From: JAIBJP01 sp036506175
GTDB lineage: Bacteria; Actinomycetota; Thermoleophilia; Gaiellales; Gaiellaceae
NCBI GenBank assembly: GCA_036506175.1
Contig: DASXSE010000103.1
Location: 1-17,469, forward strand
Length of the DNA: 17,469 nucleotides
Direction: 5' to 3'
The notes beneath the pieces were generated by a model, which was not told the origin of the DNA, searched no databases, and saw nothing but the letters and a program-made list of their open reading frames with translations. A program made the position numbers and the translations under genes. Below, piece after piece: positions 6,149 to 14,400 of the stretch. Numbering within the stretch: position 1 is the first letter of the stretch; every line of letters begins with the position of its first letter.

Positions 6149-6706
6149 ATGAAACTCACCACTTCAATCGGGCTTCTCGTCGCAGTAGTCGTGGCCGGCC
6201 TCCTCGCCGCAGGTTGCGGCGGAGCCAGCTACGGAGGCGGCGGATCGAGCACGAACAGCTCCAACACGACGGCCTCGAACACGTCAGCCGGCTACGGCTA
6301 CGGTCACTCCTCGGGGTCGGGGAGCACGATGGCCACCTCTTCGGGCCCGGCGACGATCGCGGTGAAGAGCAGTTCCCTCGGGCAGATCCTCGTCGACGGC
6401 AAGGGCATGACGCTCTACCTCTTCGAGAAGGACACGGGGACCATGAGCACGTGCACCGGCGCGTGCGCGCAGTTCTGGCCGCCGGTGACCACCAAGGGAG
6501 CCCCGAAGGCCGGCACCGGAATCGCCGCCGGAAAGCTCGGGACGACGAACCGGAGCGACGGATCAACGCAGGTGACGTACAACGGTCATCCCGTCTACTA
6601 CTACGGCGGAGACCAGAAGTCCGGCGATGTCAACGGCCAGGGACAGAACACCTTCGGTGGGCTGTGGTACGTGATCTCGCCCGCAGGCGACGCGGTCACT
6701 GGATGA
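6149..6706 (+). CDS. Secreted lipoprotein, COG4315 / Lipoprotein_15 repeat family
   Basis: This 185-residue protein has a signal peptide ending in the lipobox LLAAGC (Cys23), so it should be lipid-anchored on the outer face of the membrane. A Gly/Ser/Thr/Asn-rich spacer follows (about 24-65). It then has two units of the 'secreted repeat of unknown function': LGQILVDGKGMTLYLFEKD with a CTGACAQFWPPV segment (about 76-113), and VTYNGHPVYYYGGD through FGGLWYVISPAG (about 141-182). Cys residues in STCTGAC may form a disulfide. The biochemical role of this family is not established. It is preceded by a strong ribosome-binding site and paired TTAAG boxes, suggesting membership in the stress regulon. 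The next gene follows after 22 nt. Confidence 0.9.
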   Translation: MKLTTSIGLLVAVVVAGLLAAGCGGASYGGGGSSTNSSNTTASNTSAGYGYGHSSGSGSTMATSSGPATIAVKSSSLGQILVDGKGMTLYLFEKDTGTMSTCTGACAQFWPPVTTKGAPKAGTGIAAGKLGTTNRSDGSTQVTYNGHPVYYYGGDQKSGDVNGQGQNTFGGLWYVISPAGDAVTG

Positions 6707-6728
6707 ACGACGGGTTAGGCTGGCGCCG

Positions 6729-7583
6729 ATGCAGCTACCGCGTGAGGTGGCGGTCATCGGCGCCGGCACGATGGGCGCCGGCATCGCGCGCGTGTTCGCC
6801 GATGCCGGCGCCTCGGTGCGCCTCTCGGCACGGCGCGAAGCCAGCCTGCAGGCCGCGAGCGAGCGGCTCGGCGAAGCCGACGTCATTGCGACCACTTCCC
6901 TCGACGAGGCGCTGAAGGGCGCCGAGCTCGTCGTCGAGACGGTCGTCGAGGATGTCGAGCCGAAACGAGCGATACTCGCCCGCGCGGAGGACCTGGCGGC
7001 GCCGAACGCGATCCTCACCACGAACACGTCCTCTCTCCGTCTCTCCGCGATCGCGAGTGCGTTGAAGGAGCCGAGGCGTTTCGCCGGCCTCCACTTCCTC
7101 AATCCGCCGGAGCTGGTCGAGGTCGTCGAGATCGTCGGCGGAGAGGACACCTCCGAAGACACGATCGCAACGCTGAGAGGCTGGATGGAGGAGCTCGGGA
7201 AGGCTCCCGTTGTCGTGCGGCGGGACGTCCCTGGATTCGTGGCCAATCGCCTTCAGTACGCCCTGCTCCGCGAGGCCTACGCTCTTGTCGACGAAGGCGT
7301 GTGCTCCTTCGCAGACGTGGATCGCGCGGTGACCTACGGGCTCGGCGCCCGTTGGGCCGCGATCGGGCCGTTCGAGACGATGGATCTCGCCGGCCTCGAC
7401 GTGCACGCGGCGGTCGCTGCGAATCTCTGGCCGGAGCTCTCGAACACGACCGAACCCTCGCCGTCGATCGCCAAGGCCCAGGACAGCGGTGACGGGCTGC
7501 GCGGGGACACGCCCCACGATGTCCTGCGCGAGCGCCGAAACCGCGTGCTACGCGGGCTTCCGGCCCTCCGCGAGGACCGCTAG
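6729..7583 (+). CDS. 3-hydroxyacyl-CoA dehydrogenase-family NAD-dependent oxidoreductase
   Basis: This 284-residue enzyme has an N-terminal Rossmann fold with GAGTMGAGIA (11-20), the TTNTSSL segment (97-103) and the catalytic pair His122 (GLHFLNPPE) and Glu134. The C-terminal dimerisation domain contains VPGFVANRLQYALLREAYALVDEG (about 168-190) and GPFETMDLAGLD (213-224). Family members oxidise 3-hydroxyacyl-CoAs, L-gulonate or carnitine, and the NAD-binding and catalytic parts are intact. HFLNPP rather than HFFNP(V/A) and the RWAAIGPFE stretch recall L-gulonate or carnitine dehydrogenase-like members, so the substrate is open. It starts at ATG 6729 without a good ribosome-binding site; TAGGCT at 6716-6721 could be a -10 of a leaderless transcript. 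The last 36 bp overlap the urocanase gene tail to tail. Confidence 0.88.
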   Translation: MQLPREVAVIGAGTMGAGIARVFADAGASVRLSARREASLQAASERLGEADVIATTSLDEALKGAELVVETVVEDVEPKRAILARAEDLAAPNAILTTNTSSLRLSAIASALKEPRRFAGLHFLNPPELVEVVEIVGGEDTSEDTIATLRGWMEELGKAPVVVRRDVPGFVANRLQYALLREAYALVDEGVCSFADVDRAVTYGLGARWAAIGPFETMDLAGLDVHAAVAANLWPELSNTTEPSPSIAKAQDSGDGLRGDTPHDVLRERRNRVLRGLPALREDR

Positions 7584-9134
7584 CGCTTCCGGGTACCCCG
7601 CGTCCGCATAGCGCGCGACGCCAAGCGCCGGATCGCTCCAGAAGACTCGGCGGATCTTCCGCTCCGCCAACTCGCTCCCGTCGGCGACGACGACCATCCC
7701 GGAGTGGATCGACTTGCCGATGCCAACGCCGCCGCCGTTTCCCACGGCAACCCAGCTCGCGCCCTGGGCCGCGTTCAGCAAGGCCGAGAGGATGGGCCAG
7801 TCGGCGATGGCGTCGCTGCCGTCGAGCATGCCTTCCGTCTCCCTCGACGGAGACGCGACCGAGGCCGGATCCATGTGATCGCGCCCGATGGCGAGCGGCC
7901 CGCACCGGCCCGAGCGCACGAGCTCGTTCATCGCGAGGGCAACCCGGTCGCGCTCGCCGAGCCCCAGCCAGCAGATGCGGGCCGGCAAGCCCTGGAGCGG
8001 GACGCGCTCGCGGGCGAGGTCGATCCAGCCCCGCAGCGAGTCGGAGCCGATCACCTCGATGAGCACGTCTTCGCTCCGCCGCAGGTCTTCCGGGTCTCCG
8101 CTGAGACAGATCCAGCGGAAAGGGCCGACACCGCAGGCGAGGATGGGCCGCACGTACGCCGAGACGAAGCCCGGAATCGCCATCGCGCCCTCGACGCCAT
8201 GGGTGGCTGCCTGTGCGCGAATGCCGTTCCCGTACTCGAAGACCACAGCTCCGCGTTCCCGGTAGCCGAGCAGCGCCTCCACGTGGGCGGCGAGCGACTC
8301 GAAGACGGCAGCACGGAACGACGGATCGCTGGGATCGGCAGCCTTTGCGTCCTCAGCGCTGTAGCCTCGCGGTACGTAGCCCCGCAGCGGATCGTGCGCC
8401 GCGGTCTGATCCGTGACGACGTCGAACTCGACCCCCTCGGCGAGCAGACGCGGTACCACCTCGGCAGCGTTGCCCATCAAGGCAACGCTGCCCAGCCCAT
8501 CTGGATCTAGATGCGCCGTCAGCGCCTCTTCGTATCCGGCGACCAGATCCACCCAGCCATCGCCACGCCGGCGCTCGGCGCGAGCGGGGTCCACCTCGAC
8601 GATGAGCGCGCGCCCGCCATTGCGTGCTACGCCGAAGCCCTGCGCGCCTCCCATCCCTCCCAGGCCGGCCGTGAGCACGCGGCGATCCTCGAGCGAGCCC
8701 CCGAAATGAGCCGCCGCGACAGCGCGAAACGTCTCGTACGTGAACCCGAGGATCCCCTGGGTGCCGATGTAGAACCAGCCGGCGGCGGTCATCTGGCCGA
8801 ACATCGTCAGGCCCTCGTCCTCGAGCCGGCCGAACGTCTCTTCATCGGACCAGGCCGGAACTAGCATCGCGGTCGAGATCAGGACGCGCGGGGCGTCGGG
8901 ATGCGTCTTGAAGACGCCCACCGCCTTCCCGGACTGGACGAGGAGCGTCTCGTCGCCCTCGAGTGCCTCGAGCGCTTCGACGATACCAGCGAGCGCCTCG
9001 TGGTTGCGCGCGGCGCGCCCGCGGCCTCCATAGACGACGAGCGACTCCGCGTCCTCGGCCACTTCGGGATCGAGGTTGTTGAGGAGGCAACGCAACGCTC
9101 CCTCCTGCTCCCAGCCGCGGCAACGAAGCTCCAC
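7548..9134 (-). CDS. hutU: Urocanate hydratase (urocanase)
   Basis: This 528-residue enzyme catalyses the second step of histidine breakdown, converting urocanate to imidazolonepropionate with bound NAD+. Landmarks are LLNNLDPEVAE (17-27), QSGKAVGVFKTH (67-78), the NAD-binding GLGGMGGAQ (158-166), Cys388 in ARICWLGLGERDR (catalytic cysteine region), SVASPSRETEGMLDG (425-439) and VGNGGGVGIGKSIHSG (464-479). Length and order match the family. The start is GTG 9132-9134. An in-frame TAG lies four codons upstream, so no longer start exists, and the protein lacks the short RAPRGT-like lead found in many homologues. No hutH, hutI or hutG is visible in the window, so the rest of the pathway must be elsewhere or absent. 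The gene overlaps the dehydrogenase gene by 36 bp and is divergent from the YCII gene. Confidence 0.97.
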   Translation of the reverse strand: MELRCRGWEQEGALRCLLNNLDPEVAEDAESLVVYGGRGRAARNHEALAGIVEALEALEGDETLLVQSGKAVGVFKTHPDAPRVLISTAMLVPAWSDEETFGRLEDEGLTMFGQMTAAGWFYIGTQGILGFTYETFRAVAAAHFGGSLEDRRVLTAGLGGMGGAQGFGVARNGGRALIVEVDPARAERRRGDGWVDLVAGYEEALTAHLDPDGLGSVALMGNAAEVVPRLLAEGVEFDVVTDQTAAHDPLRGYVPRGYSAEDAKAADPSDPSFRAAVFESLAAHVEALLGYRERGAVVFEYGNGIRAQAATHGVEGAMAIPGFVSAYVRPILACGVGPFRWICLSGDPEDLRRSEDVLIEVIGSDSLRGWIDLARERVPLQGLPARICWLGLGERDRVALAMNELVRSGRCGPLAIGRDHMDPASVASPSRETEGMLDGSDAIADWPILSALLNAAQGASWVAVGNGGGVGIGKSIHSGMVVVADGSELAERKIRRVFWSDPALGVARYADAGYPEALAVLAEGRKPA

Positions 9135-9170
9135 CGAGCGATCCTACTCGCGAGGAAATAGCCGCCACCG

Positions 9171-9192
9171 CATGCCCGTTTGAGAGGGCATG
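9171..9192 (+). promoter_or_regulatory. Hairpin enclosing the YCII start codon
   Basis: CATGCCC (9171-9177) and GGGCATG (9186-9192) form a perfect 7-bp stem around an 8-base loop. The start codon ATG (9190-9192) lies in the 3' arm, and the purine-rich GAGAGGG that would serve as ribosome-binding site is split between loop and stem. If transcription begins upstream of 9171, the hairpin would hide the start. The stem is short, so its stability in vivo is uncertain. Confidence 0.45.
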
Positions 9193-9504
9193 GGACGGTA
9201 CTTTCTCGTGGAGAATGCCGTCGGCCCCGAGTGGGACTACAGTCGCGGCCGGCGCGAGCAGGTGGGCTGGGACGAGCACGCCGCGTTCATGGACGCGCTC
9301 GTCGAGGAGGGCTTCATCCTCCTCGGCGGGCCGACGGGCGAAGGCGAGAGCGACAACACGGTCGTGATCGTCGAGGCCGAGGACGAGGCCGAGGTCCGCC
9401 AGCGGTTCGCGCCCGATCCCTGGGCGGACACCATCCTCGTCATCGACCAGATCCGCCCGTGGAAGGTCTGGCTCTCGCGCGAGCCGGACCTCGTTCGGCG
9501 CTAG
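9190..9504 (+). CDS. YCII-domain (YciI-like) small protein
   Basis: This 104-residue protein has the short alpha/beta barrel pattern of the YCII family. It opens with a beta strand (GRYFLVENAVG), then has WDEHAAFMDALVEEGFILLGGP with the conserved His of the family (the His-Asp pair near the putative active site), and ends with FAPDPWADTILVIDQIRPWKVW. Family members are poorly understood and are sometimes fused to or placed beside metabolic genes; a dehydrochlorinase-like activity is known for one relative. Start ATG 9190 is preceded by GAGAGGG. The TAG stop (9502-9504) lies within the terminal inverted repeat of copy B. The gene is divergent from hutU with 55 bp between them; a role in histidine breakdown is not indicated by the sequence. 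Confidence 0.85.
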   Translation: MGRYFLVENAVGPEWDYSRGRREQVGWDEHAAFMDALVEEGFILLGGPTGEGESDNTVVIVEAEDEAEVRQRFAPDPWADTILVIDQIRPWKVWLSREPDLVRR

Positions 9505-9668
9505 GCCTCTGGGCGGCGGGCTTTTCGCCGGGCAAAGCCCGGCTACGCCCCGCCTGACACCGCTCGCGGCAGGATCCTGCGCGAGCTCGCCCTCGCCGTA
9601 CTACAGATGTACTGTCTCGGGCTCGCTCGCTTGCATCCTTTGCGAGCGGTGTCCCATAGGCCTAGCGC
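9498..9668. repeat. Intergenic palindromic repeat, copy B
   Basis: This 171-bp element has perfect 11-bp terminal inverted repeats, GCGCTAGGCCT (9498-9508) and AGGCCTAGCGC (9658-9668). It lies in the gap between convergent genes and matches copy A (1120-1294). Inside are a GC-rich hairpin (9527-9543), a 12-bp perfect stem GACACCGCTCGC (9556-9567) with GCGAGCGGTGTC (9642-9653), the palindrome GCAGGATCCTGC (9569-9580), and an inner imperfect hairpin with loop TACAGAT. Nearly the whole element can therefore fold on itself. It carries no convincing gene. The remaining bases to the cupin stop (9669-9702) show nothing clear. Confidence 0.88.
9527..9543. terminator. GC-rich hairpin at the start of repeat copy B
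   Basis: GCCGGGC (9527-9533), loop AAA, GCCCGGC (9537-9543) is a perfect 7-bp stem placed 22 bp after the YCII stop codon. There is no T-run, but high-GC actinobacteria often use such stems without one. It could stop transcription from either side. Copy A lacks this hairpin, so the function may have been lost there or may reside in the larger stem. Confidence 0.5.
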
Positions 9669-9702
9669 GAACGGCCCGTTTACCAGTTCCTCCAGGTAGC
9701 GC

Positions 9703-10089
9703 TCACTCGAGGTCGACCTGGACCATCCGCGGTGACGCGTGGATGGAGACGACGTCGAGCCGCTCGTCGCCGATGTTCTTGAACTTGTGAGGAGTCTCCG
9801 GGCCGGCGACGACGATGTCGCCCGGGCCGGCTTCGACCTCCTCACCGTCGGCGGTGAAAAGCGCCCTGCCACTCCGCACGATCCAGGTCTCCGAGTACGG
9901 ATGCTTGTGCAGATCAGGCCCCGCCCCGGGCTCGTTGGAGACGAGGAAGAAGGAGACCCCCGAGCCGTGATCTTCTCCCTGGAATTGAAGGGTCCCGCCC
10001 GGGCTCCGCCGGATCTCACCGTCGGGAATGACCTTGTGCACGACCGCGATGCTACCGATCGTTAGGTCCGCAGCCCCTTTTGCGCGCAC
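9703..10089 (-). CDS. Small single-domain cupin protein
   Basis: This 128-residue protein folds as one cupin_2 barrel. Motif 1 reads GPDLHKHPYSETWIVRSG (metal ligands His and Glu) and motif 2 reads GPGDIVVAGPETPHKFKN (third His). The metal-binding residues are therefore present, as in small cupins that act as isomerases, dioxygenases or sugar-binding proteins; nothing in the sequence selects one. The first 15 residues before VVHKVIPDGE are atypical, and an internal GTG near residue 17 is another possible start. The longest frame from GTG 10087-10089 is given. The gene is convergent with the YCII gene across repeat copy B and divergent from the alpha-oxoamine-synthase operon with a 44-bp gap that must hold both promoters. 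Confidence 0.85.
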   Translation of the reverse strand: MRAKGAADLTIGSIAVVHKVIPDGEIRRSPGGTLQFQGEDHGSGVSFFLVSNEPGAGPDLHKHPYSETWIVRSGRALFTADGEEVEAGPGDIVVAGPETPHKFKNIGDERLDVVSIHASPRMVQVDLE

Positions 10090-10133
10090 AGATTTGCCTA
10101 AAGATGCCCCCTTAAAGCGTCGATAGGTGGCGC

Positions 10134-11423
10134 ATGAGCGTCCTTCGCCCGGACCGCCCCCGGTCCCAGTCCGCCTCGCCTCGCTGGATCGACCGGTGGC
10201 TCGAGGCGTGCAGGGAGCTCGCCGAGCTGGAGCGCTCGAACCCGATGACGGACGCGGTCATCGACGAGATCGACGGGCGCATGATCCGCATCGGCGATCA
10301 ATGGCTCGCGGACTTCGCCTCCTGTAACTACCTCGGCTTCGATCTCGACCGCGAGATCATCGAGAGCATCCCCGAGTACCTCGACAAGTGGGGTACCCAC
10401 CCGAGCTGGTCGAGGATGCTCGGCAGCCCGGTCCTGTACCCGCAGATCGAGGAGCGCCTCATCGAGCTCCTCGGGTGCGAGGACGCCCTCGTCATCCCGA
10501 CGATCACGCTCATTCACCTGTCGGTGATCCCCGTGCTCGCCGGCGACGGGACGATCTTCGTCGACAACCGCGCCCACAAGACGATCTACGACGGCTGCCA
10601 GTTCGCCGCAGCGCGCGGTGCAACCGTCAAGCGCTTTCGCTTCGAGGACCCCGAAGACCTGGAGCAGCTCCTCCGCCAGGACCGGTCCTCGACGCGCCTC
10701 ATCTGCATGGACGGCGTGAACAGCATGACCGGCAACGCGCCGGACCTCCGCGAGTTCGCGCGGATCGCGCGGCGCTACGACGCCATCCTGTACGTCGACG
10801 ACGCGCACGGGTTCGGCGTGATCGGCGAGCGGCGCGCCGAAGAGACGAGCCCGTACGGGATGCGCGGCAACAGCGTAGTGCGCTACTCCGGCGAGTCCTA
10901 CGAGGGGATCATCCTCGTCGGCGGCTTCTCCAAGTCTTATTCCTCCCTCGCGGCCTTCGTCGCTTGCCCGACAGAGCTCAAGGAGCTGCTGAAGACCGCC
11001 GCGCCGCCCTATCTCTACTCCGGCCCGTCGCCCATCGCCTCGCTCGCGACGGTGCTTGCCGGCTTCGACGTGAACGAAGCACGCGGGGATGCCCTCCGGG
11101 CCGACCTCTGGCGCAAGAGCGACGAGGTACTTCAGTGCCTCGACCGACTCGGCGTCCACACGCCCAACCGCTCCGGCTTTCCGATCATCGAAGTTCCGCT
11201 GGCGCGTCACGAGGACATCGACGCCGCGGGGCGCTTCCTGTTCGAGAACGGCATCTACGTGACGCTCGCCGCGTATCCGCTCGTGCCCAAGAGCGAAGTC
11301 GGCTTCCGCATCCAGGTCACGGCCGCGAACTCGCAGGCTGAGATCGAGCAGCTCGTCGACGCGCTCGGGCGGCTCGCGAACACATTCGAGCTTCGCCCGG
11401 CCAGGCAGGAGTACGCCGCGTGA
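10134..11423 (+). CDS. Alpha-oxoamine synthase-family PLP enzyme (serine palmitoyltransferase/BioF/KBL-like)
   Basis: This 429-residue fold-type I PLP enzyme resembles those that condense an amino acid with an acyl-CoA and release CO2. Landmarks are FASCNYLGF near residue 62, the PLP-stacking His in RAHKTIYDG, the cofactor-binding YVDDAHGFGVIG (Asp222, His225), and the Schiff-base Lys267 in GGFSKSYSSL, where the family more often has GTFSKA. The catalytic residues are intact. Possible products are sphingoid-type ketones, aminooxononanoate, or alpha-hydroxyketone signals as made by CqsA/LqsA; no other biotin or sphingolipid gene is nearby. AGGTGG lies three bases before ATG 10134. The next gene, a cyclic-di-GMP protein, begins inside its stop codon (GTGA overlap), and an exporter follows, which fits a signal or lipid product. 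The exact substrate is unknown. Confidence 0.88.
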   Translation: MSVLRPDRPRSQSASPRWIDRWLEACRELAELERSNPMTDAVIDEIDGRMIRIGDQWLADFASCNYLGFDLDREIIESIPEYLDKWGTHPSWSRMLGSPVLYPQIEERLIELLGCEDALVIPTITLIHLSVIPVLAGDGTIFVDNRAHKTIYDGCQFAAARGATVKRFRFEDPEDLEQLLRQDRSSTRLICMDGVNSMTGNAPDLREFARIARRYDAILYVDDAHGFGVIGERRAEETSPYGMRGNSVVRYSGESYEGIILVGGFSKSYSSLAAFVACPTELKELLKTAAPPYLYSGPSPIASLATVLAGFDVNEARGDALRADLWRKSDEVLQCLDRLGVHTPNRSGFPIIEVPLARHEDIDAAGRFLFENGIYVTLAAYPLVPKSEVGFRIQVTAANSQAEIEQLVDALGRLANTFELRPARQEYAA

Positions 11424-14400
11424 GCCGACTGCGCGGCATCAACTGGCGCACGCGCCTGTGGATCGTCTACCTCGCCGTCGGCGGGCTTCTCACGGCCGCG
11501 TACCTCTGGGTCCCGCCGCTGAAAGCGAGCGGGCCGCTCATCAACCTCCTCGGCCTCTCCTCCTCCGTCGCGATCGCAGTCGGGATCTACTTGCACCGCC
11601 CGAAGGCGCGGGCCGCCTGGATCCTCTTCATCGTCGGCCAGTTCCTCTTCTTCGCCGGCGACCTCTACACGTACAGCTACCCGAAGCTCTTCGGCGTAGA
11701 GGTCGAGTTCCCGTCCCTCGGGGATGCGATCTATCTCACCGTCTACCCCGCCCTCGTCGCGGGGCTTCTGCTCCTCGTGCGGCGACGCAACCCTCGCGGC
11801 GATCGCGCCGGCGTCATCGACTCGCTCATCCTGACGGTCGGCATCGGCCTCCTCTCGTGGGTCTTCCTCGTCGCCCCGAACATCCATCTGTCAGGGCTCA
11901 CCTTGCTCGAGAAGGCTGTCTCCGCCGCCTATCCGCTCGGGGACATCATGCTCTTGGCCGCGGCGATTCGACTCGCGGTCGACCGCGGAAAGCGCGCACC
12001 CGCGTTCTACCTCCTTATCGCGAGCATCGTCTCGCTCCTCGCCGTCGACTCCGCCTACACGTACGCGCTTCTCACCGACGCCTACAACCACCAGCTCAGC
12101 TACGACGTCGGTTGGATCGCCTACTACCTCCTGTGGGGCGCGGCGGCGCTGCACCCCTCGATGCGGACGCTCGAAGAGCCGGCGCTCGACGAGCGCACCC
12201 GGCTGACCCGGCTGCGGCTCGCTCTCCTCGCAGCGGCCTGTCTCATCGCGCCGGGAATCCGCTTCTATCAGGCATTCGACAATCCCGACACCCTCGTCCT
12301 CATCGTCGCCTCGGGACTGCTGTTCTTGCTCGTGGTCAGCCGCATGGCCGGGCTCGTCCGGCAAGAAGCGCGCACGGCTTCGCGCGAACTGGCGCTGCGC
12401 CATGCGGGCGTGGAGCTCGTCGCCGCAGCGGGGCGCGACCAGGTCAACGAAGCTGCGGTCTCGGCCACGCTGGCGCTTGTCGACCAGCCGACGAGCGTTC
12501 GGCTCGTGCTCCTGGACGGCGACGGAGCGATGGTCGCGGCGTCATCGGACGACGAAGGCAACTGGCCGGTTGGAAAGTCCGCGTGCTCATGGTTGAGAAC
12601 CTCCGTGAAAAGCACCAGGCAGTTCTTGCTCGGGCGCTTGCCGAAGGACGTACGAAGCGAGCTCCATCTCACGGAAGCGCGGACCATGGTGCTTCTCCCG
12701 TTGTCGATTCGAGACGCTGTTCGCGGCTTCCTCGTCGTGGGCGCCGCCGAGAACGTCCCGCGCGAGCTCGTCGACTCGCTCGAGTCGGTCGCCTCGCAGG
12801 TGTCGCTGGCGCTCGAGGGCGCCGTGCTCGCCGAAGATCTCCATCGCCGCCAGAGCGAGGCGCGGTTCCGCTCGCTCGTCGCACATTCGAGCGACCTCAT
12901 CACCGTCCTCGACGCTCAGGGGACGGTCACGTACCAGAGCCCCTCCGTCCAGCGCGTCCTCGGCTATCGCGCGGATGAGCTCGAAGGGACGGAGTTCGCG
13001 CGGCTGCTGCACCAGTCCGATCGCCCGCGGCTCGCGCAGATCCTCGCCGGCGTCGGGGAGGCTTACGCCGGCGGCGGCGCCGAGACCCACGTCATCGAGT
13101 GCTCACTCAGGCACCGCGACGGCACCTGGCTTCAATTCGAGGTGCAGCACACGGACCTTTTGCAGGACGAGCACGTACGCGGCATTGTCCTGAACGGCCG
13201 CGATGTCAGCGAGCGCAAGGCGTTCGAGGACCAGCTCGCCCATCAGGCGTTCCACGATCCGGTCACGAGCCTCGCCAACCGCGCCCTGTTCGCAGACCGC
13301 GTGCAGCACTCGATCAAGCGCTCGATCCGCGGCGGCCCCGCGATCGGCGTCATGTTCATCGATCTCGACGACTTCAAGACCGTCAACGACAGCCTCGGCC
13401 ACGCTGCGGGTGACGCCGTCCTCCAGGAAGTCGGGCGGCGACTCCAAGGCGCTGTCCGCCCCGGCGACACGGTCGCCCGCTTCGGCGGAGACGAGTTCGC
13501 CATCCTCCTCGACGGAATCGTGGACTCGGCTGAGGCCGCAGACGTCGCCGGACGCATCCTCGGTGTCCTCGAGCTGCAGTACGACGTCGACGGGACGCAC
13601 GTCTACCCGCGCGCGAGCGTCGGCATCTGCCTCGCCGGTGAGGAATTCGGCTCGGTGGAGGCGGAAGAGCTCCTCCGCAACGCGGACGTGGCGATGTACA
13701 TGGCGAAGCGAGACAGCAAGGGCAGCTATCGCGTCTTCGAACCCGCCATGCATGAGCGGGTCGTCGAGCGCCTCGAGCTTCAGGCGGAGCTGCAGCGCGC
13801 GCTCGAGCTGAACCAGCTCGAGGTGCACTACCAGCCGGTCGTCCGGCTCGATCGACAGGACGACTACGGCGTCGAGGCCCTGCTCCGCTGGATCCACCCC
13901 ACGCGCGGCACGATTCCGCCGCTCGCGTTCATCCCGCTCGCGGAGGAAACGGGTCAGATCGTCGCCATCGGCCGCTGGGTGCTCCAGGAAGCCTGCCGCC
14001 AGGCTGCGGTGCTCCACGAGCGGTTCCCGCGCACCCCGCCTCTCACGATCAGCGTCAACCTGTCCGTCAAGCAGCTTCAGTCGGAGACGATCATCGACGA
14101 CGTCGTCGACGCGCTCGAGGCGAGCGGCATCCCGCCGGAGACGCTCGTCCTCGAGATCACCGAGTCGGTGATGATGGCCGACACGGACCTGGCGGTGGAG
14201 CGGCTGAATGCGCTGAAAGCGCTCGGCGTGATGCTTGCCATGGACGACTTCGGAACGGGCTACTCGTCGCTCTCGTACCTGAGCCGGTTCCCCGTCGACA
14301 TCCTCAAGATGGACCGATCCTTCCTCTCGGCCGAGCACGAGGAGTCCGGCTTGATCGCGGCCATCATCGCGCTCGGGACGAGCCTCAGCCTGGACGTCGT

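Noticed and set aside
10098..10117. CTAAAG and TTAAAG before the PLP-enzyme operon, resembling the CTAAGA boxes
   Set aside because: They are 14 bp apart, not 11, and both differ from the TAAGA core, so they do not fit the operator pattern.
10388..11341. 317-residue plus-strand frame inside the PLP-enzyme gene
   Set aside because: It is Arg/Pro-rich, a typical +1 shadow; the overlapping frame has the full PLP-enzyme motifs.
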